A stretch of 64,000 nt of DNA from Pelobates cultripes (GCA_933207985.1 OW240916.1:83356979-83420978), one strand, 5' to 3'; counted from the stretch's first letter, positions 1 through 12,544 are shown. Notes: a model not told the origin generated them from the sequence alone. Translations and numbers: made by a program.

Positions 1-640
1 ACCATTGTTCCAACTTTCTTTCTTTAATGTTCCTTTAGGCAGGCTAGTATATGAATAATGCTTTTAGTTGTCTCTTGTGTCGTAAGAATGACTGCAAGGC
101 AGAAAGATATTGTGAAGAAAATAGACTGAGTTCGGTATTTTCTTCTGTGTTCGTGCTTTTCTGCAACATTTCGTTCATTTTGGATTTATTGGTTCGGCAG
201 TTTCAAACTGGCGAACACCGACAACCCTCCTGGCTCATTAACTTCAAAAGAACCATCTATTAAGCGCTCTCTGGGCGGCCGCTGTTCGTAAATCCGAATG
301 CCATATGGAACAGAAAATGGCGGCCATCTTGTTTGCGCGAAAGGAGGCAGCGGTACTTGGTCGTCGAGTGTCTGGAACTAAAATCGGACACTCGACCTCC
401 CAAACCACCGCTGAAACTACCAAACACTTGCTTCCTTTAGTTGCCGAACAGCCAGGAGAGCGCCATTCGGTAGTTTGGTTCATACAAACAAGGGGAGTAA
501 TCGCTCCTATGAGCCAGGAGGATCCATTCGGGACCTTATTTGCTTTTATGCCATTTACTGAATTGACCGATCGCACATGCTGAATTTGTGGAACTGTTTT
601 GGGCAGGAGCCGCGTGTGTGGTCGGTAACTTATGACTTCC
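1..640. other. No gene recognised
   Basis: Mixed-composition sequence with short overlapping open frames on both strands (for example 305-583 plus and 244-642 minus). They have no recognisable domain and lie antisense to each other, so I do not call them genes. Part of it may be internal sequence of the LTR-like repeat that follows. Confidence 0.3.
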
Positions 641-1125
641 ATACTTTTTGAGAACCCCTGAACCGATCTGGGTGAAATTTGGATATGTTGGTCCCCCAGA
701 TCGGGGCTATCAGGGGATATGTGTCAAATAATTTGTGCGGATACCTTGTGTGGAAAGGGGTGTTCTAATTTTGGGGAAAATTGTGTGCCCTCTGCCTGGA
801 GATAATTGAGTTATTCCTTAACTTATCTCAATATCTCCCAGGCAGAGAGAGAGAGAGCGGGGGTTACTGTAAATCTGTATGTTGATTGGTTATTGTCTTT
901 GTTTACTGTGGGAGGTCCTCTTGCAGGAGGATTCTCATAAAAACCAGTGTGGCCTCAATAAAAATCATTCCTGTTACACCCTTCATGAAGTCTAGGCTCA
1001 TGCTTGGGGGATTTTCTACTTGCTGGGGAGAATCGTCTTGGAAGCTGCATTCATCTACACTATTCCTCTACCTCCTAACTGCAGTTATAATCACTTATGC
1101 TCAGCTATTGGGAAAGGAATAGAAG
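640..1125 (+). repeat. Putative LTR-like repeat
   Basis: The block has a purine-rich GAGA tract near 845-860, an AATAAA polyadenylation signal at about 957-962 and a U5-like tail. Its order of motifs (a degenerate self-complementary stretch containing gagataattgag, then a bend into aataaa and a GT-rich tail) resembles the LTR ending at 26891. The resemblance is loose and I could not find TG/CA ends or a target duplication. It could be an old solo LTR or unrelated sequence. Confidence 0.3.
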
Positions 1126-1617
1126 ACCACAGTACCATAACCACTGCAGGTCTTAACAGATATATTTTTATATAAGATGAAAAAGGTTTGGAGGTCAACT
1201 GTATGGAAGAGTTAAAAGTTTAAGAGATGCAAAAGCAATGAACTGTGTGGGCCATATTGGTGGTAACACCAATAACCTCATATAGATTCTGTTCTAAATA
1301 TGATTGTGATTCAGTGGGTTATATGGAAATGAAATAAAAAGCACTTAAAATGGAATAAAATTGTAAACTATGTAAAATTAGAGAATTTTACTTTTCATTG
1401 TCTTTTTGCCAAAACCAGACATGTATATCATATATAATATACAGAAAAAGGAATTTACATATCTACAAAAATGACCAGTTTATATTAACCAATAGTGTGA
1501 CAGTTTAAGAGTGGCAAACTCTTTAATAAATTACACTCACAAAACATAGACCATGGTAACAGCATAAAGGGTGACTACTGGATATTGTGGTATTGTAAAA
1601 AAATATTATTTTTTGAC

Positions 1618-1745
1618 ATTATTATTATTTTATTATTTATATAGCGCCATCGGATTCCGTAGCGCTGTACAATGGGTGGACTAACAGACATGTAATTGTA
1701 ACCAGACATCTGAACGCACAGGAACAGAGGGGGTGGAGGGCCCCA
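1618..1745 (-). repeat. L2-type LINE 3' end fragment
   Basis: A TTATTATTATTTTATTA run is followed by 'atatagcgccat', 'gggtggac', 'ttgtaaccagacat' and 'acaggaacagagg'. The same order occurs at the 3' end of the L2 LINE at 8165-8290. Here only the terminal ~130 bp is present, in minus orientation. Confidence 0.65.
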
Positions 1746-3070
1746 TCATCAAACTTGTGAATTTAAAAGCATAGCATACTATATCAAAGCTTCAGAATCC
1801 ACAAATGTAATGTTCAATACATCTCACAACATTCACATTAAAATAAAGTAAGAATCAGCTAAACCACTTAGTTGCTTGGTTGATGTTCCCCATTGTCTAT
1901 ATAGTATCTGTGTACTGCAGATACCTATACAATGGTGCTATACTCAAAATGTGGTCCTTTACAGTCGTGTCTGTGATGGAACAATCGAGTGTCATAAACA
2001 TGTATATTCCAAATAAAATAAATAATACTGTAAACGGTTAAACATATAGGCTGTATACGTATCTCCTTGAATAGAATCTCGCTGATCTATTTTACATTTG
2101 ACTTAACATGCTGAAATCAATCCAGGTGAACAAATACAAAGATGCTTCCAATGCTTATATTTCCATTATCCAGTTACATGTTTCACTGCTGTTTACAGCT
2201 CAGCCTTTGTTGAAGAAAACCAATACCAACCCTGACAAGTTAATCCGCAGCCATCGTGGGCTTTACCTAGGTTTGCAAAATGAAAGTGACCGTTCAACAT
2301 TATCTTCCAGCACCATCAATCTAATGATGCATTAACATTGTCCCAGATATTGTAAGCCTCTTCCCTCCAAAGACTGTATGACAGACACTAAATTTAGCGT
2401 ATGGGGCATGTGTTTGTTTATGACAGCATCTTCAATAAAGTGCAAAAATTTTAATTATTTATTATATTTCATAAATACAAAAGTATGTTCACAACAGATA
2501 AAAACTCATATAAATGTAAAATCAGGTTGTGTGCCTATGTGTGTTTGCACACAAATGAAATTGCACTATGAAAATTAGCTTTAATAAAACCCATCACACA
2601 TTTAACACAATGACACTTTAATGACACAACCGCACAACATCTAGTATACCTTCTTATGTGGAAAAAAAACACCTGGGAGTAAAAACAACCACACTGCTCA
2701 GCTACATATCACAGGCCTATATTGTGAATTAGACAATGTGCAATATTAGAAAGAAATATCTTTATAGTGACACATTTATGTTGCCTGAAAAAGAAACAAA
2801 TATAGGCTATTTGGGGGCATACAATTGAGTACTCCTCACATGTGTCTATTCTAAACCTTGATTTAGAATAGGAAAGCCTTATACAGAGAATATATATCCT
2901 ATTCACACCATATAATACACATTTATATAATAATGCACTCTAAATACAATGACAAAAACTTCAAGTGCTGTTTTATCTTATAAACAGTAAATCTCAAAGG
3001 TACCATAAAGAATCACAGCATCCTATATCATCTTATTAGCATCATGTTGAAGACAGCTTCTGGATCAATA
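1746..3070. other. AT-rich sequence, no gene recognised
   Basis: Unique-looking AT-rich sequence. Short open frames (2108-2335, 2378-2578 plus, 2709-2906 minus) lack domains or conserved motifs. I see no repeat boundary here. Confidence 0.3.
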
Positions 3071-3484
3071 TTTGTGTGGATGGAACAATCCTTCCACCAT
3101 AACCACTAAGTAGTACTGTAGTGGTTATGGTGCCAGGAATTTCCTGGCAACCCTAATCCTGAATTTTAGAATGTTTTGATTTCTTCCCGGAGTCTGCTGG
3201 GCGCCACCCTGGCCTCTACTACTTCCAACAGCTTGGGAGGTTCCACTAGCAATCCTGAGCTAAGCCCTGTAATGCAGGGCTAGCTCATTGGCTGAGAATT
3301 TCAACTGATCCCTGCATCGCCATGCTTGGCTAAGACAGAGAGCCTTTGGCTCTCTGTCAGAGGTATTAAAGGTTGAGAGCAGTGTCTGCTGACCGTAGGT
3401 AAAATGGTTTGATTACTTACAATGGTGGGCACCAGGGCACTCCTGGCACACTGTAGTGGTTATGGTGCTTAGAGTGTTCCTTTA
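3071..3484. repeat. MITE of the TTAA / 'cactgtagtggttatggtgc' family
   Basis: Two copies of 'tagtggttatggtgc' lie about 330 bp apart (near 3118 and 3453). The right end reads 'gtgttccttTAA', matching the termini of MITEs at 34962-35328 and 11552-14275. The internal part mentions the same 'ggctgagaattt...ctgatccc' and 'ggctctctgtcag' modules as the 35.0-kb copy. The left end is degraded. No coding capacity; likely a non-autonomous piggyBac-type element, by inference from the TTAA preference. Confidence 0.5.
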
Positions 3485-4974
3485 AATTGATTCCTGTACA
3501 ATGAATAAATTAATGACTTGACTCTGTACATAAGTACATACAAGCAAGTAGCTCATTTGCAAAAACACAGTAACCATATTTGATGCTAAAATAAAGCAAC
3601 CCCACCAAAGTAACTGATTAGATCAAGCCTTGCTGAAAAAAATTTCCAATTTGAAATATAATCACCATCTAACATAATGTACCATACTCAGACAAACAAG
3701 AGACCCATTTTAATATTTTTGGGTACGTTTTTCAAACGATCAAAATCCGTTAGAAAAATGTTTCAAATGATTTATCTACAGAGGTCACCAATAAAGTCTA
3801 TAGTAATTTTTGGAAATAAATCACTTGAAAACATTTTTTTTTTCTTTTTTGTGATCATCTGCATGTGATCACCTGAAAAGCTGTTCTAATCATATTAAAT
3901 TGAGGCCAAATGATCTAAAAAAATTTCTCATATATTATTTACAAATACTAGCTATCACTGATAATATACTGCCTCAAATGTAAAATGTGACAAGGGCTTA
4001 GTGAGCTGCAAATGCCATATAGATAAATATAAACATTCTGTACTTTGCCATATGCCAATTAAATACAAAAAACTAAACCCTAAACATTGTGATGTAAATT
4101 CAACAATTTCTAACGTAAGGATTTAATGAAAGTTGCTACTGATTTTGTACAATGACAATCCGTTTTACTACATGTCCTTGCTAAGCATCATGGGAAATAA
4201 AATGGAACTTACTCATCTGGGCTGATGGTGTGCTCCTGTGCCATGCTAATGAGATAGATGGTTGTTGTGTGTGGACCATTTATGCTGGAAATTGCGTTGA
4301 TGATAATTCCTCAGCGGCTCCTCGGTGTCTGACTCAGTGTATTGGGAAAAAAAAAAGTGTATTTTTTAAAATAATAATTGACCGCTCTAAAACACAAGGG
4401 TTATGTAGGACAGGGAATTCTAAGATACCCATAAGTGCCATTGGAAAAAAATATGTTTATGAACCAGAAAAAGCAGACTATTATGGCAATGTTATTAAAC
4501 ATATAGTTCCATTGTAAAATTAAATTGGATTTTGATACTACTGGTCCATAATGATTCTTCAAGATTAATGAGTAATGTAATTTCATAAGGCAAAGTAAAA
4601 GAGCCAAAAAGACAGTTTAGTTTTTTGCTGTTTGGGCCTCAACAGAATATTCCATTCTGAAAAATGTACTGCTGTTCAAAGCCAAATTCTTTAACTTGGG
4701 CAGTGTTGGCTGACTGTGACACTCCTCTTAAATGGTGAGGGTTACTTTCTCAGTTGCATTGCTCCCTCTTCCTATGAAACAAGGTCTCTTCTTTTACTTA
4801 CCGAGGTCAAAGGCCTTCATCTTGGTACATGAATACCCATAACATATAAGCATGCTGAACTGATGAAAGTTAGTTTAGAACTCTAGCATAAGACCAGTGA
4901 TATGTCACTTACAGAACGCACCCTTGTAGACTAGTTAAAGAGGTACATTAGTGTCTCACTCACAGAACAGTGGT
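3485..4974. other. No gene recognised
   Basis: AT-rich sequence with homopolymer runs. The open frame at 4230-4517 (plus, 95 codons) and the overlapping one at 4401-4607 (minus) show no recognisable domain. I see no repeat structure that I can delimit. Confidence 0.3.
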
Positions 4975-5227
4975 ATATAACAAGGAAAGGTTAAAGGATC
5001 TTAACATGTATAGCTTGGAGGAAAGACGAGACAGGGGGAATATAATAGAAACATTTAAATACATAAAGGGAATCCACACAAGGAGGAGACTATATTTAAA
5101 AGAAGAAAAACTACCACAACAATACATAAGAGGGGCAAATGTTTAAAAATAATATCAGGAAGTATTACTTTATTGAGAGGGTAGTGGATGCATGGAAAAG
5201 CTTTCCAGCGGAAGTGGTAGGGGTTAG
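4975..5227 (+). pseudogene. CR1-like LINE 3' fragment
   Basis: The stretch matches, nearly base for base, the reverse-transcriptase C-terminal part of the LINE at 18935-19120. Shared runs include 'aggttaaaggatcttaac', 'agcttggaggaaagacgag' and 'atttaaatacataaaggga'. It is cut off in the middle of the conserved 'gaagt(g)gtag.ggtta' segment by the LTR that begins at 5228. So the LINE fragment predates the LTR insertion. Only about 250 bp of the LINE is present. Confidence 0.75.
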
Positions 5228-6269
5228 TGTAACGGAGCTCCCTGTACTCCGACCGAGTACCCTCCGTTGATGGATGCTCCTAGCGCTTCCTGAGGACTCC
5301 AAACACTGCAGCCGACACCACAACCACCGCAGACTCCACAACCGCCGTAGCTTAACTGGAGTCTCGCCGTCTTCCTTCCACCCTGGATCAGCTTCTGTCC
5401 TCCAGGACCGTGTGGGGAAGACCTCTCCTCCAGGAGAGCGTAACAGGAACAGCTCTTAAAAGAGCTAAGTGATTAAAAGCTCAGGGGAGTATGCAGAGCA
5501 TAGCAATCCCCAGTGTGATATAGCAGTTCCCTCCAATAACGAGACAAGGCTACGTATTGAGGGTCAAGAAGATCTGATGTTTAATGGCACACACTCTGCT
5601 TTTATGAGATTCTGCCCATGCAAGGGAGACACCCACATAATTAGCAGTATAACCAATCGGAACAATATACATTTGGGGAAATTCACATCCCTCAGATAAT
5701 CACATAACATAATTAAAACAGAACAGTAAAAATACAGTTTTTATACATGTACTATAACTTCCAAACTACACATCCAATCTTCATAAAAATTACATATTTG
5801 GAATCAATCCATTAAGGGGAGCAACATATTAAAAAATGGCACAAATCAAACAAGGGGTTCAAAAGTTAGCAAAAGTGTCTTTTGGGGCCTGGCTGGCAGC
5901 ATGGTTTTCTGGCCCAAACCGGTTTTACAGAGGCCTCTATCCTGGACAATGGGGAAAGTAATCCAATTATCCAGGGATAGAGGCAGACTCCATTAACCAC
6001 ATGTCAGCAAAAGACACAAAAAGACACAAAAATACATAACTCCTATTGAACTGAACAGAACCCCCACATTCAACCTATCCCCAGATGGCTTGGATCTGAG
6101 CGCTCAATATATCCAAACAGCGCTCAGATCCCACAAATACAGTCAAATCGCCATACACACTAGGTCCATAGTCATGGGGCAGAAGGCTGGCAATTAGGCT
6201 TCTCCATAACACAGGGAAGCAGGGCAATTTGTCAAATAAAATAACAGTTACAAATGGCAGTTTGTAACA
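5228..6269 (-). mobile_element. Long terminal repeat of an LTR retroelement
   Basis: On the minus strand the unit begins TGTTACAAAC immediately after a polypurine tract (6270-6283, reading aaaaggggagata) and ends CCGTTACA at 5228. These are the TG...CA ends expected of an LTR. It interrupts a CR1-like LINE at 'gttag'. The last ~110 bp ('...gaagcgctaggagcatcc...') match the end of the LTR at 26785-26891. Internal motifs (a stem 'cctctatcctgga...ccagggatagagg') are also shared with that copy. No second LTR or matching target duplication was found, so this is a partial element. Family is unassigned (retrovirus-like or Gypsy-like). Confidence 0.7.
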
Positions 6270-7052
6270 TATCTCCCCTTTTGGAGGGAGACTAACCAGG
6301 CACCTGACCTCCTGTCGGTCAGTGCCTAAGTTAGTCTCGCAGCCCACCCACAAATAACAAGTAGCAAAGTAGCCCCCCCACAATAAACAGTACTGGCCTG
6401 TAGGTTCCAGGTTGTAGGATGAAAATGCAGCATCCTCTGCCTTCCTGGTGCAGCTGGGCAAATAGCTGGTGGTACTTGGGGGGCAGAGGCCAGCGGCGCT
6501 CTGCCCTGATGTCCACACTTCTGCTGGGGAGAGGGGGTTGCAGACCAGTCCTGTAACAAGGGGGTCGGTAAGGCAGAGGCCAGCGGCGCTCTGCCCTGAT
6601 GTCAGCTCTTCCGCTGGGGTAGCCGGCAGAATGTCACGCTCTGTACAAGGGACACAGGGAGGGCAGAGGCCGACTGCACTCTGCCCAGCTGCCAGCTCTT
6701 CCGCTGGTATAGCCTGCAGGACATCAGGCTCTGGACAAGGGACAAAGGGAGGGCAGAGGCTGACTGCACTCTGCCCAGCTGCCAGCTCTTCCGCTGGTAT
6801 AGCCTGCAGGACATCAGGCTCTGGACAAGGGACAAAGGGAGGGCAGAGGCCGACTGCACTCTGCCCAGCTGCCAGCTCTTCCGCTGGGGTGCTGGGAACA
6901 TAGTCCGGCTCAGTAGCCAGGGGAACATGGGAGTCAGTGGGGGTTAACATCTCCTCTGTTAACCCTGGGGCCAAGTTAGGAGGTAGCTGGGGAGGGGAAT
7001 TCGTACTTACCCCCTCTTCTTGTTGTCCCTGTGAGGGTAGGCTGTCCAGCAT
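6075..7052 (-). other. Open frame with 30-residue repeats in LTR element 3' region
   Basis: This 325-codon frame lies in the internal region directly upstream of the LTR and runs into the LTR itself. Its middle is built of 30-residue repeats with the motif PAEELAAGQSAVGLCPP, Cys/Pro-rich, encoded by a 90-bp tandem repeat (6481-6903). The downstream part (containing TDRQEVR and HDYGPS) is matched in the other copy of this family at about 22980-23165, where no long frame spans it. I do not recognise a protein family and see no signal peptide, protease, RT or envelope motif. It overlaps the polypurine tract, which argues that much of it is non-coding 3' sequence that happens to be open. Coding status is uncertain. 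Confidence 0.3.
6481..6903. repeat. 90-bp tandem repeat, about five units
   Basis: Units start with 'gggcagaggc' at 6481, about 6572, 6661, 6751 and 6841. The three rightmost units are nearly identical ('gccagctcttccgctggt' recurs at exactly 90-bp spacing) while the left two are diverged. A period divisible by three keeps all frames open, which explains open frames on both strands here. Confidence 0.9.
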
Positions 7053-7119
7053 CCCTGTAGGTCAGGCACAGAGACCACGGTCCCATCTGCACCATCTGGG
7101 AGATTGGTGTCTCCCCTTG

Positions 7120-7385
7120 GTAGAGTAAGCTGCCGCTGGGGAGATAGGGTGCTGTGCTCCTCTCCCTGAAACACAGGCTGCCGCTGGAGAGGGAGACCGC
7201 CTGTCTCCACTCCCATAACATTGTCCTGCTGCTGGAGAGAGAGACCAACTGTCTCTGCTCCCTGTAGGACACACTGCTGCTGGGGGGGAAGGACGACACC
7301 TTCGGCCCCCTGGAATTTGCACTGCCGCTGGGGAGGAAGGACGACACCTTCGGCTCCCTGTAACTTGCACTGCCCTGGTGGTACC
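7120..7385. repeat. About 60-bp tandem repeat, GC-rich
   Basis: Four to five imperfect units contain 'gctgccgctgg(g/a)ga' and 'ctcc(c)tgta'. The last two units share 'aaggacgacaccttcggc'. On the minus strand they can encode repeats around LQGAEGVVLPPQRQ. It lies upstream of the 90-bp array in the same LTR element internal region. Confidence 0.75.
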
Positions 7386-7399
7386 TCCAAGGTATCTCC

Positions 7400-7541
7400 G
7401 CCCAGCGCTGGAAAAAGGTCAGTTTTACCCCTTTTCCCCTTTCCAGAGCCGGGCGGGAGGGGGACCCTGAGGGTGGGGGCACCCTCAGGGCACTATAGTG
7501 CCAGGAAAACGAGTATGTTTTCCTGGCACTATAGTGGTCCT
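7400..7541 (-). mobile_element. MITE fragment with terminal hairpin
   Basis: The sequence 'cactatagtgccaggaaaac...gttttcctggcactatagtg' folds into a hairpin (7490-7535) and ends next to TTAA at 7542-7545. The adjoining 'ccctcagggtccccctcccg' segment matches, in the opposite orientation, the element at 53449-53620. It is non-coding and belongs to the TTAA-flanked MITE group. Confidence 0.6.
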
Positions 7542-7545
7542 TTAA

Positions 7546-8164
7546 GGACAGTGAGACAATTTGAAGACAGACAGATAGAGATTGGTCTAGGAAACTATCC
7601 AAGGTAAGGGTGTACAGAAACACACAAATCTGTAGAACTAGCTAAGGTCAAGGATATCAGAATTTTCGGAAAACATAAAGCAAGACAATTTGGTAACCAA
7701 TAAATCAATCAGGGCAAAGTACATATTTGGATATTAGAGACTGTAAAAGACCAAAGGGCAAAACAGAGAATCTTTAATACCCTATACTGGATTTATATTG
7801 GTCTGAGCCAAATTTTGACACCAAAATGTGGTGACCCGCATCACAGAAATGATCTGGATGGCTGTGGCTCCAAAATATACAAAGGGACAGAAAGGTCCAC
7901 ATCAACCAAGTTATATGGCCATGTCAGTACATGGGCTGGTGGGAAGATCAGATATTTCACTCATTGGGCCAGTAGCAGAGGGCCACAGATTTTGCTTTGC
8001 ATCTCCAAGGGGTACAGACTAAACATACCTGTATGGCCAGCATCGGGAAATTAAAATGTTGCTGCGGGTTTCCACTAAGTGCTGGAGCTCACGAGACAGA
8101 TACCCATGGTCTGCACCTGGAGCACACTGGTTGAGCACTGGATACCCAGAACACTGGACAACCA
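7546..8164. other. No gene recognised
   Basis: Overlapping short frames at 7815-8054 and 7828-8022 have no domain. The segment probably belongs to the internal part of a decayed retroelement ('ttggtgacccgcatcaca' near 7826) but I cannot prove it. Confidence 0.25.
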
Positions 8165-10470
8165 GGGATACACATTATTATTATTATTATGTTATTATTG
8201 ATATAGCACCAACAAATACAGTGGGTGGACGAACAAACATGTAGTTGTAACCAGACAAGTTGGACACACAGGAACAGAGGGGTTAAGGGCCCTGCTCAAT
8301 GAGCTTACATGCTAGAGGGAGTGGGGTAAAGTGGCACAAAAGTTAAGGATAGTATTAGACTAATGACAGTTGCATAAGAGGTGCGAGTACAGGCAGAAGA
8401 TAGACGTAAGTCTTCAGCAGAGCTTAATGGCCTAGACAGGACATACTTGTGTATTAGGGAGAATAGATAGGTGGGAGCAGCATTATGTAGAGATTTGAAA
8501 GCATGAACCAGAATTGTAAATTGAGCCCTATATCTTACAGGAAGCCAATGTAGGGACTGAAAGAAGGGTGAGGCGTGGGAGGTGTGGGCAGACAGGAAAA
8601 TGAGCCTCGCCGCCGCCTTCATTATGGACTGTAACGGCGCAAGTTGGAAGCATGTAAGACCACTAAGAAGTGGATTACAGTAGTCAAAGCAAGAAAGGAC
8701 AGTGGAATGGACTAACACCTTGGGTCGGATGCGCACAATATTTTTGAGATGGAAGCGGCAGGATTTGGCATGAAGGAGAGGTCAGAGGCAAAGAGAAAAC
8801 CTAGGCAGCGAACCTGCGTGGTGGATCTGATGGTAGCACCGTTGACTTGGAGGGAGACAGACACAAGAGTAGCAACACTTGAGGGAGGAAAGACCAGAAT
8901 TTCAGTTTTGGTCAAGTTAAGTTTAATGAAGTGGACAGCCATCCAGTTAGAAATAGCAGAGAGGCAGTCAGAGACACTAGTCAAGAGGGATGGGGAGAGA
9001 TCAGGAGAAGACAGATAGATTTGCCTGCCATCTGCATAGAAATGATATTGGAAGCCAAAGGAGCTAATGAGTTTACCAAGGGAGGCAGTATAAATAGAGA
9101 ACAGTAGGGGACCAAGGACTGAACCTTGGGGGTCACCAACAGAGAGGAGTTGGGGAGAAGAAGCAGAGCCAGAGAAAGAAACACTGAAAGAGCACTGGGA
9201 GAGATATGAGGAGCACCAGGAGAGAGCAATATCTTGTAGACCGATATTGCGGAGGATGAGAAGAAGCCGTTGATGATCAACAGTGTCAAAAGCCGCAGAA
9301 AGGTCAATGAGAATTAGGATAGAGTAGTGACCACGAGATTTTGCAGCGAGTAGATCATTGGATACTTTGGTGACAGCTGTTTCAACAGAGTGACGAGCGC
9401 AGAATCCAGACTGAAGTGGGTCTAGCAGAGAGTTGGACTCGAGGAAGTCTGTCAACCTCGCATACACAACTCTTTCAAAGATCTTTGATGCAAAAGGCAG
9501 TAGTGAGATAGGACGGTAGTTGGATGGGGAGTTAGGGTTAAAGTTGGGCTTCTTTAGAATTGGGGTTACAGTTGCATGTTTGAAGGGGCTGTGGAAATAT
9601 GCCAGATGAGAGAGAGAGATTGAGAATTTTAGTGAGAGGTAGAGAAAGAGAAGAAGACAGAGTACAGATGAGATGCGAGGGAATTGGATCTAGGGAGCAG
9701 TGGGGTGGGAGGACTGGAGTAGAGCAGAAACCTCTTCCGCTGTAGCGGGTGCGAATGAACATAAAACATCAGAGGGAGTGAGGTTAGGGGAAGTATTGTA
9801 AGAGGAAGAAGAAAGATGAAAGATCTCTTCCCTGATTGTAGAGATCTTGTTAGTGAAGTGAGTTGCAAAGTCTGAGGTGGACAAGTTAGTAGGTGGAGGA
9901 GGAACAATAGGGCGAAGAAGAGAGTTAAAGCAGAACTGTCATGCCGAACTTACCTTTCTTTAATCGATTCCTTTTCTCTCCCTCTTTCAGGATCTGTTCT
10001 TCATTTCTTCCTGCTCTAGTTTTCTTTAAAACATAAGACAAAGTAGGGACTACTTGTCTTATGGAGGTTTCCTACGCCTGACTATCTCTGACCAGCGTAG
10101 GAGGAGCAAAGTGTGCTTCATTTCCAGTAGTCAGAGCAATTTTACCACAATTCTCACCTTTCCTCCGTGTTCCTGCGAAGCCTCCTTTCACTTTTCATTG
10201 AGACAGAACGCCGACGAAACTACCATGTGAAATAGTCATTTGGGTTCGCGGGAGAGTGTGGTTATGAGGGTATTGAAGTAATTTACTTTTGCAGAGGAAA
10301 CTGTATGAGCGCAGCATAAATTTATAGTGGAGAAAGTCAGACGCACCATGAGACTTTCTCCAACAGCGTTCAGCAGTTCTGGAGCATTTTTGAGGTATGG
10401 AGTCAGCTTGGTGTGCCAAGGTTGTTGTTAGGGTGCTTGCTGCGGTTAAATGTAGGAGGTGCCATGTTAT
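8165..10470 (-). pseudogene. L2-clade LINE, reverse transcriptase pseudogene
   Basis: This is a non-LTR retrotransposon remnant on the minus strand. The frame at 9467-8712 carries RT signatures: [43 protein letters not shown] and FYADGRQIY. The last corresponds to the YADD active site with its second Asp replaced by Gly. The C-terminal part continues in another frame at 8736-8305 (WLPVRYRAQFTI, TYLFSLI). The upstream linker is at 9884-9690 (FATHFTNKISTIREEIF) and, beyond an insertion at about 9937-10258, at 10419-10260. The 3' end is a TTATTATTATG-type tail (8168-8205). Multiple frameshifts and the lost catalytic residue mean it is dead. The endonuclease domain is not present. Confidence 0.85.
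9937..10258. repeat. Insertion within the L2 LINE (MITE-like, unassigned)
   Basis: The L2 linker coding region on the minus strand is continuous up to about 9936 and resumes at about 10259. The intervening ~320 bp ('cagaactgtcatgccgaac' ... 'ttcgcgggagagtg') has no L2 coding similarity. I could not identify clear terminal repeats or a target duplication, so the limits are approximate. Confidence 0.4.
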
Positions 10471-11551
10471 TTAGTTGAGAGGAGAGTGCACACTGAATGT
10501 TGGTAAGTGAGGGTAAAGGGCAGGGTATTGTGATGAGGTTTTTGGGGTTTGGGGAGTTTTTGGTTTTCTTAGTGGAGAGACATCACCAGCTGCTAGAAGC
10601 AGGAGGAGAGAAAGTGAGAGGAGATGTGCTTTGACAAAGGATCTGTTGTGGGCCAAAACTTTGCTTTTTCATTTGCTTCAATAAATGCACTCTGCAGGAT
10701 GTGAAGATTGGCCAGCCTCAGGTCCGGTTGCACCCTGGGATCCAGGAGAGTCGGGTATCCATTTCGGTAATTATATCGAATCACCTCCACGTTTGACTGC
10801 AGAATGCTTGTTGTGGTGAGTCGCTTTTCATGTGTTCACTTGTATATTGACATCATCTGGCAGGCATTACTTCTTCATCTTCTCGTCCAATCCAATGCTC
10901 CTCATAGTAGAGCATTGAGCATGGGAAGTGCAGTTACAGTGAGCCACACTCCTCTAATCGAATCCTCTCTCTGAGAAGCATTCAGTGGAGGTGACATGTT
11001 AGAACCAAGTTTGGATCGATTCTCACAGCAGAAGCACTCGAACGACAGCCACTATAGGTGTGTTCAGTCCAGCAATAGAAACATTGTCATATCTACTAAA
11101 AACAGATGTTTCATATTGCAGGGTTGAAACTAATGGACCACTGCACCCAGACCTCTTCATTGAGATGACGTGGTCTGGCTGCCTCTAGTGGTACTTTATC
11201 TTTACACAGAAAAGCCTTAGGACTCTTTGCTTTCGCTGAGGCTTGTGTGCAAAAAAAAGCAAACACAAAAAAAAAAAAAAAAAGGAAGTATAGACTTTTA
11301 AATTTGACTTACTGGAATTTGTTTTCTTTTACAGAAGTTTTTTTGTGTTATATCCTTAGTTTTTTTTGTTGTTTTGTTTTTATCAGTAAGAAATTAGAAA
11401 TTTTGGTCTTGAGGAGTGTAACAAATTTTACCTTTGAGTACCAAAGGTACATCAGGTTTATACCCATATGGAATAAAAAGTAGATAGCCAACCGACACTA
11501 TAAAAACAATAAAACCAGGTTTGGTCTATACCCCTTTAAACAGTCTTTTAA
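10471..11551. other. No gene recognised
   Basis: Short frames only. It contains a fragment near 11125-11205 ('ggaccactgcacccagacct' ... 'tctagtggtactttatct') related to the module at 38330-38460 and 63330-63410, and a poly-A-rich tract at 11260-11285. Nothing else can be assigned. Confidence 0.3.
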
Positions 11552-12542
11552 AGGGACACTATAGTCACCAGAACAACTACAGCTTATTGAATTTGTTCTG
11601 GTGAGTAGAATCATTACCATCAGGCTTTTTGTGGTTAACACTGTCTTTTCAGCGAAAATGCAGTGTTTACATTACAGCCTAGTGATAACTTCACTGGCCA
11701 CTCCTTAGATAGCTGTTAGAGATCCTTTCTGGGTCATGGCTGCCTAAAATGCATCCAAACATTCAGTGTCTCCTCCCTCTCATAGATATTCATTGATTCA
11801 ATTCATCAGAAGATGCTGATTGGCCAGGGCTGTGTTTGAATTGTGCTGGCTCTGCCCCTGATCTGCCTCCTTCACAGTCTCAGCCAATCATATGGGAAAG
11901 CATTTTGATTGCATCAGGCTACCACTTCTGCTGATGTCAGCAGGCAGTGGGCAGGTCTAAAGGAAACAGGGACAAAGCCAGCAGCTTCAGGCTTGAATAC
12001 AAGTCACATTTTAATATATTTAGGGAGTCAAGAGGGGACCAGAGTGGCTAGATGGTGGTTTTAACCCTATAGGGTCAGGGCCGGACTGGGAATTAAAAGC
12101 AGCCCTGGAAAAAAAATATTTACCAGCCCCATAATGCGTCGCGCCAGCATAGTGTGCAGATACAGAGTTAGAACAGATAACTTAAAATAAAAAAAGTACT
12201 TCAGCGTAAAAAGCGCACTCATAGGCTTCAAAATAAAGTGCAGAATTATTTTAAGCAGACATGCCTTTGCATGTAATCAATGTTTCAGTCCAACTACCTT
12301 GACATATTAAGGAAAGCTTGTTAATGGGACTGAAATGGTGAATGTATGTAGGGCACAACTGAAACATTTTTTATTTTGAAGTCCTGTGGGTGTGCTCTTC
12401 ACTTTAAATATGTTATTGTGCTGGAGTATGCACCTAGCAACAAGACTGGGCCAATATCTGCTCATTACATATGGTACATATTAATGAAATTTCTCTGTGT
12501 ATTATGCATTTATAAATGTACATTAATATGTGTAAATATAAT

Positions 12543-12544
<2 letters not shown>

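Noticed and set aside
6469..7623. Other open frames over the LTR element repeats (both strands)
   Set aside because: A 90-bp period keeps several frames open at once, so openness is not evidence of coding.
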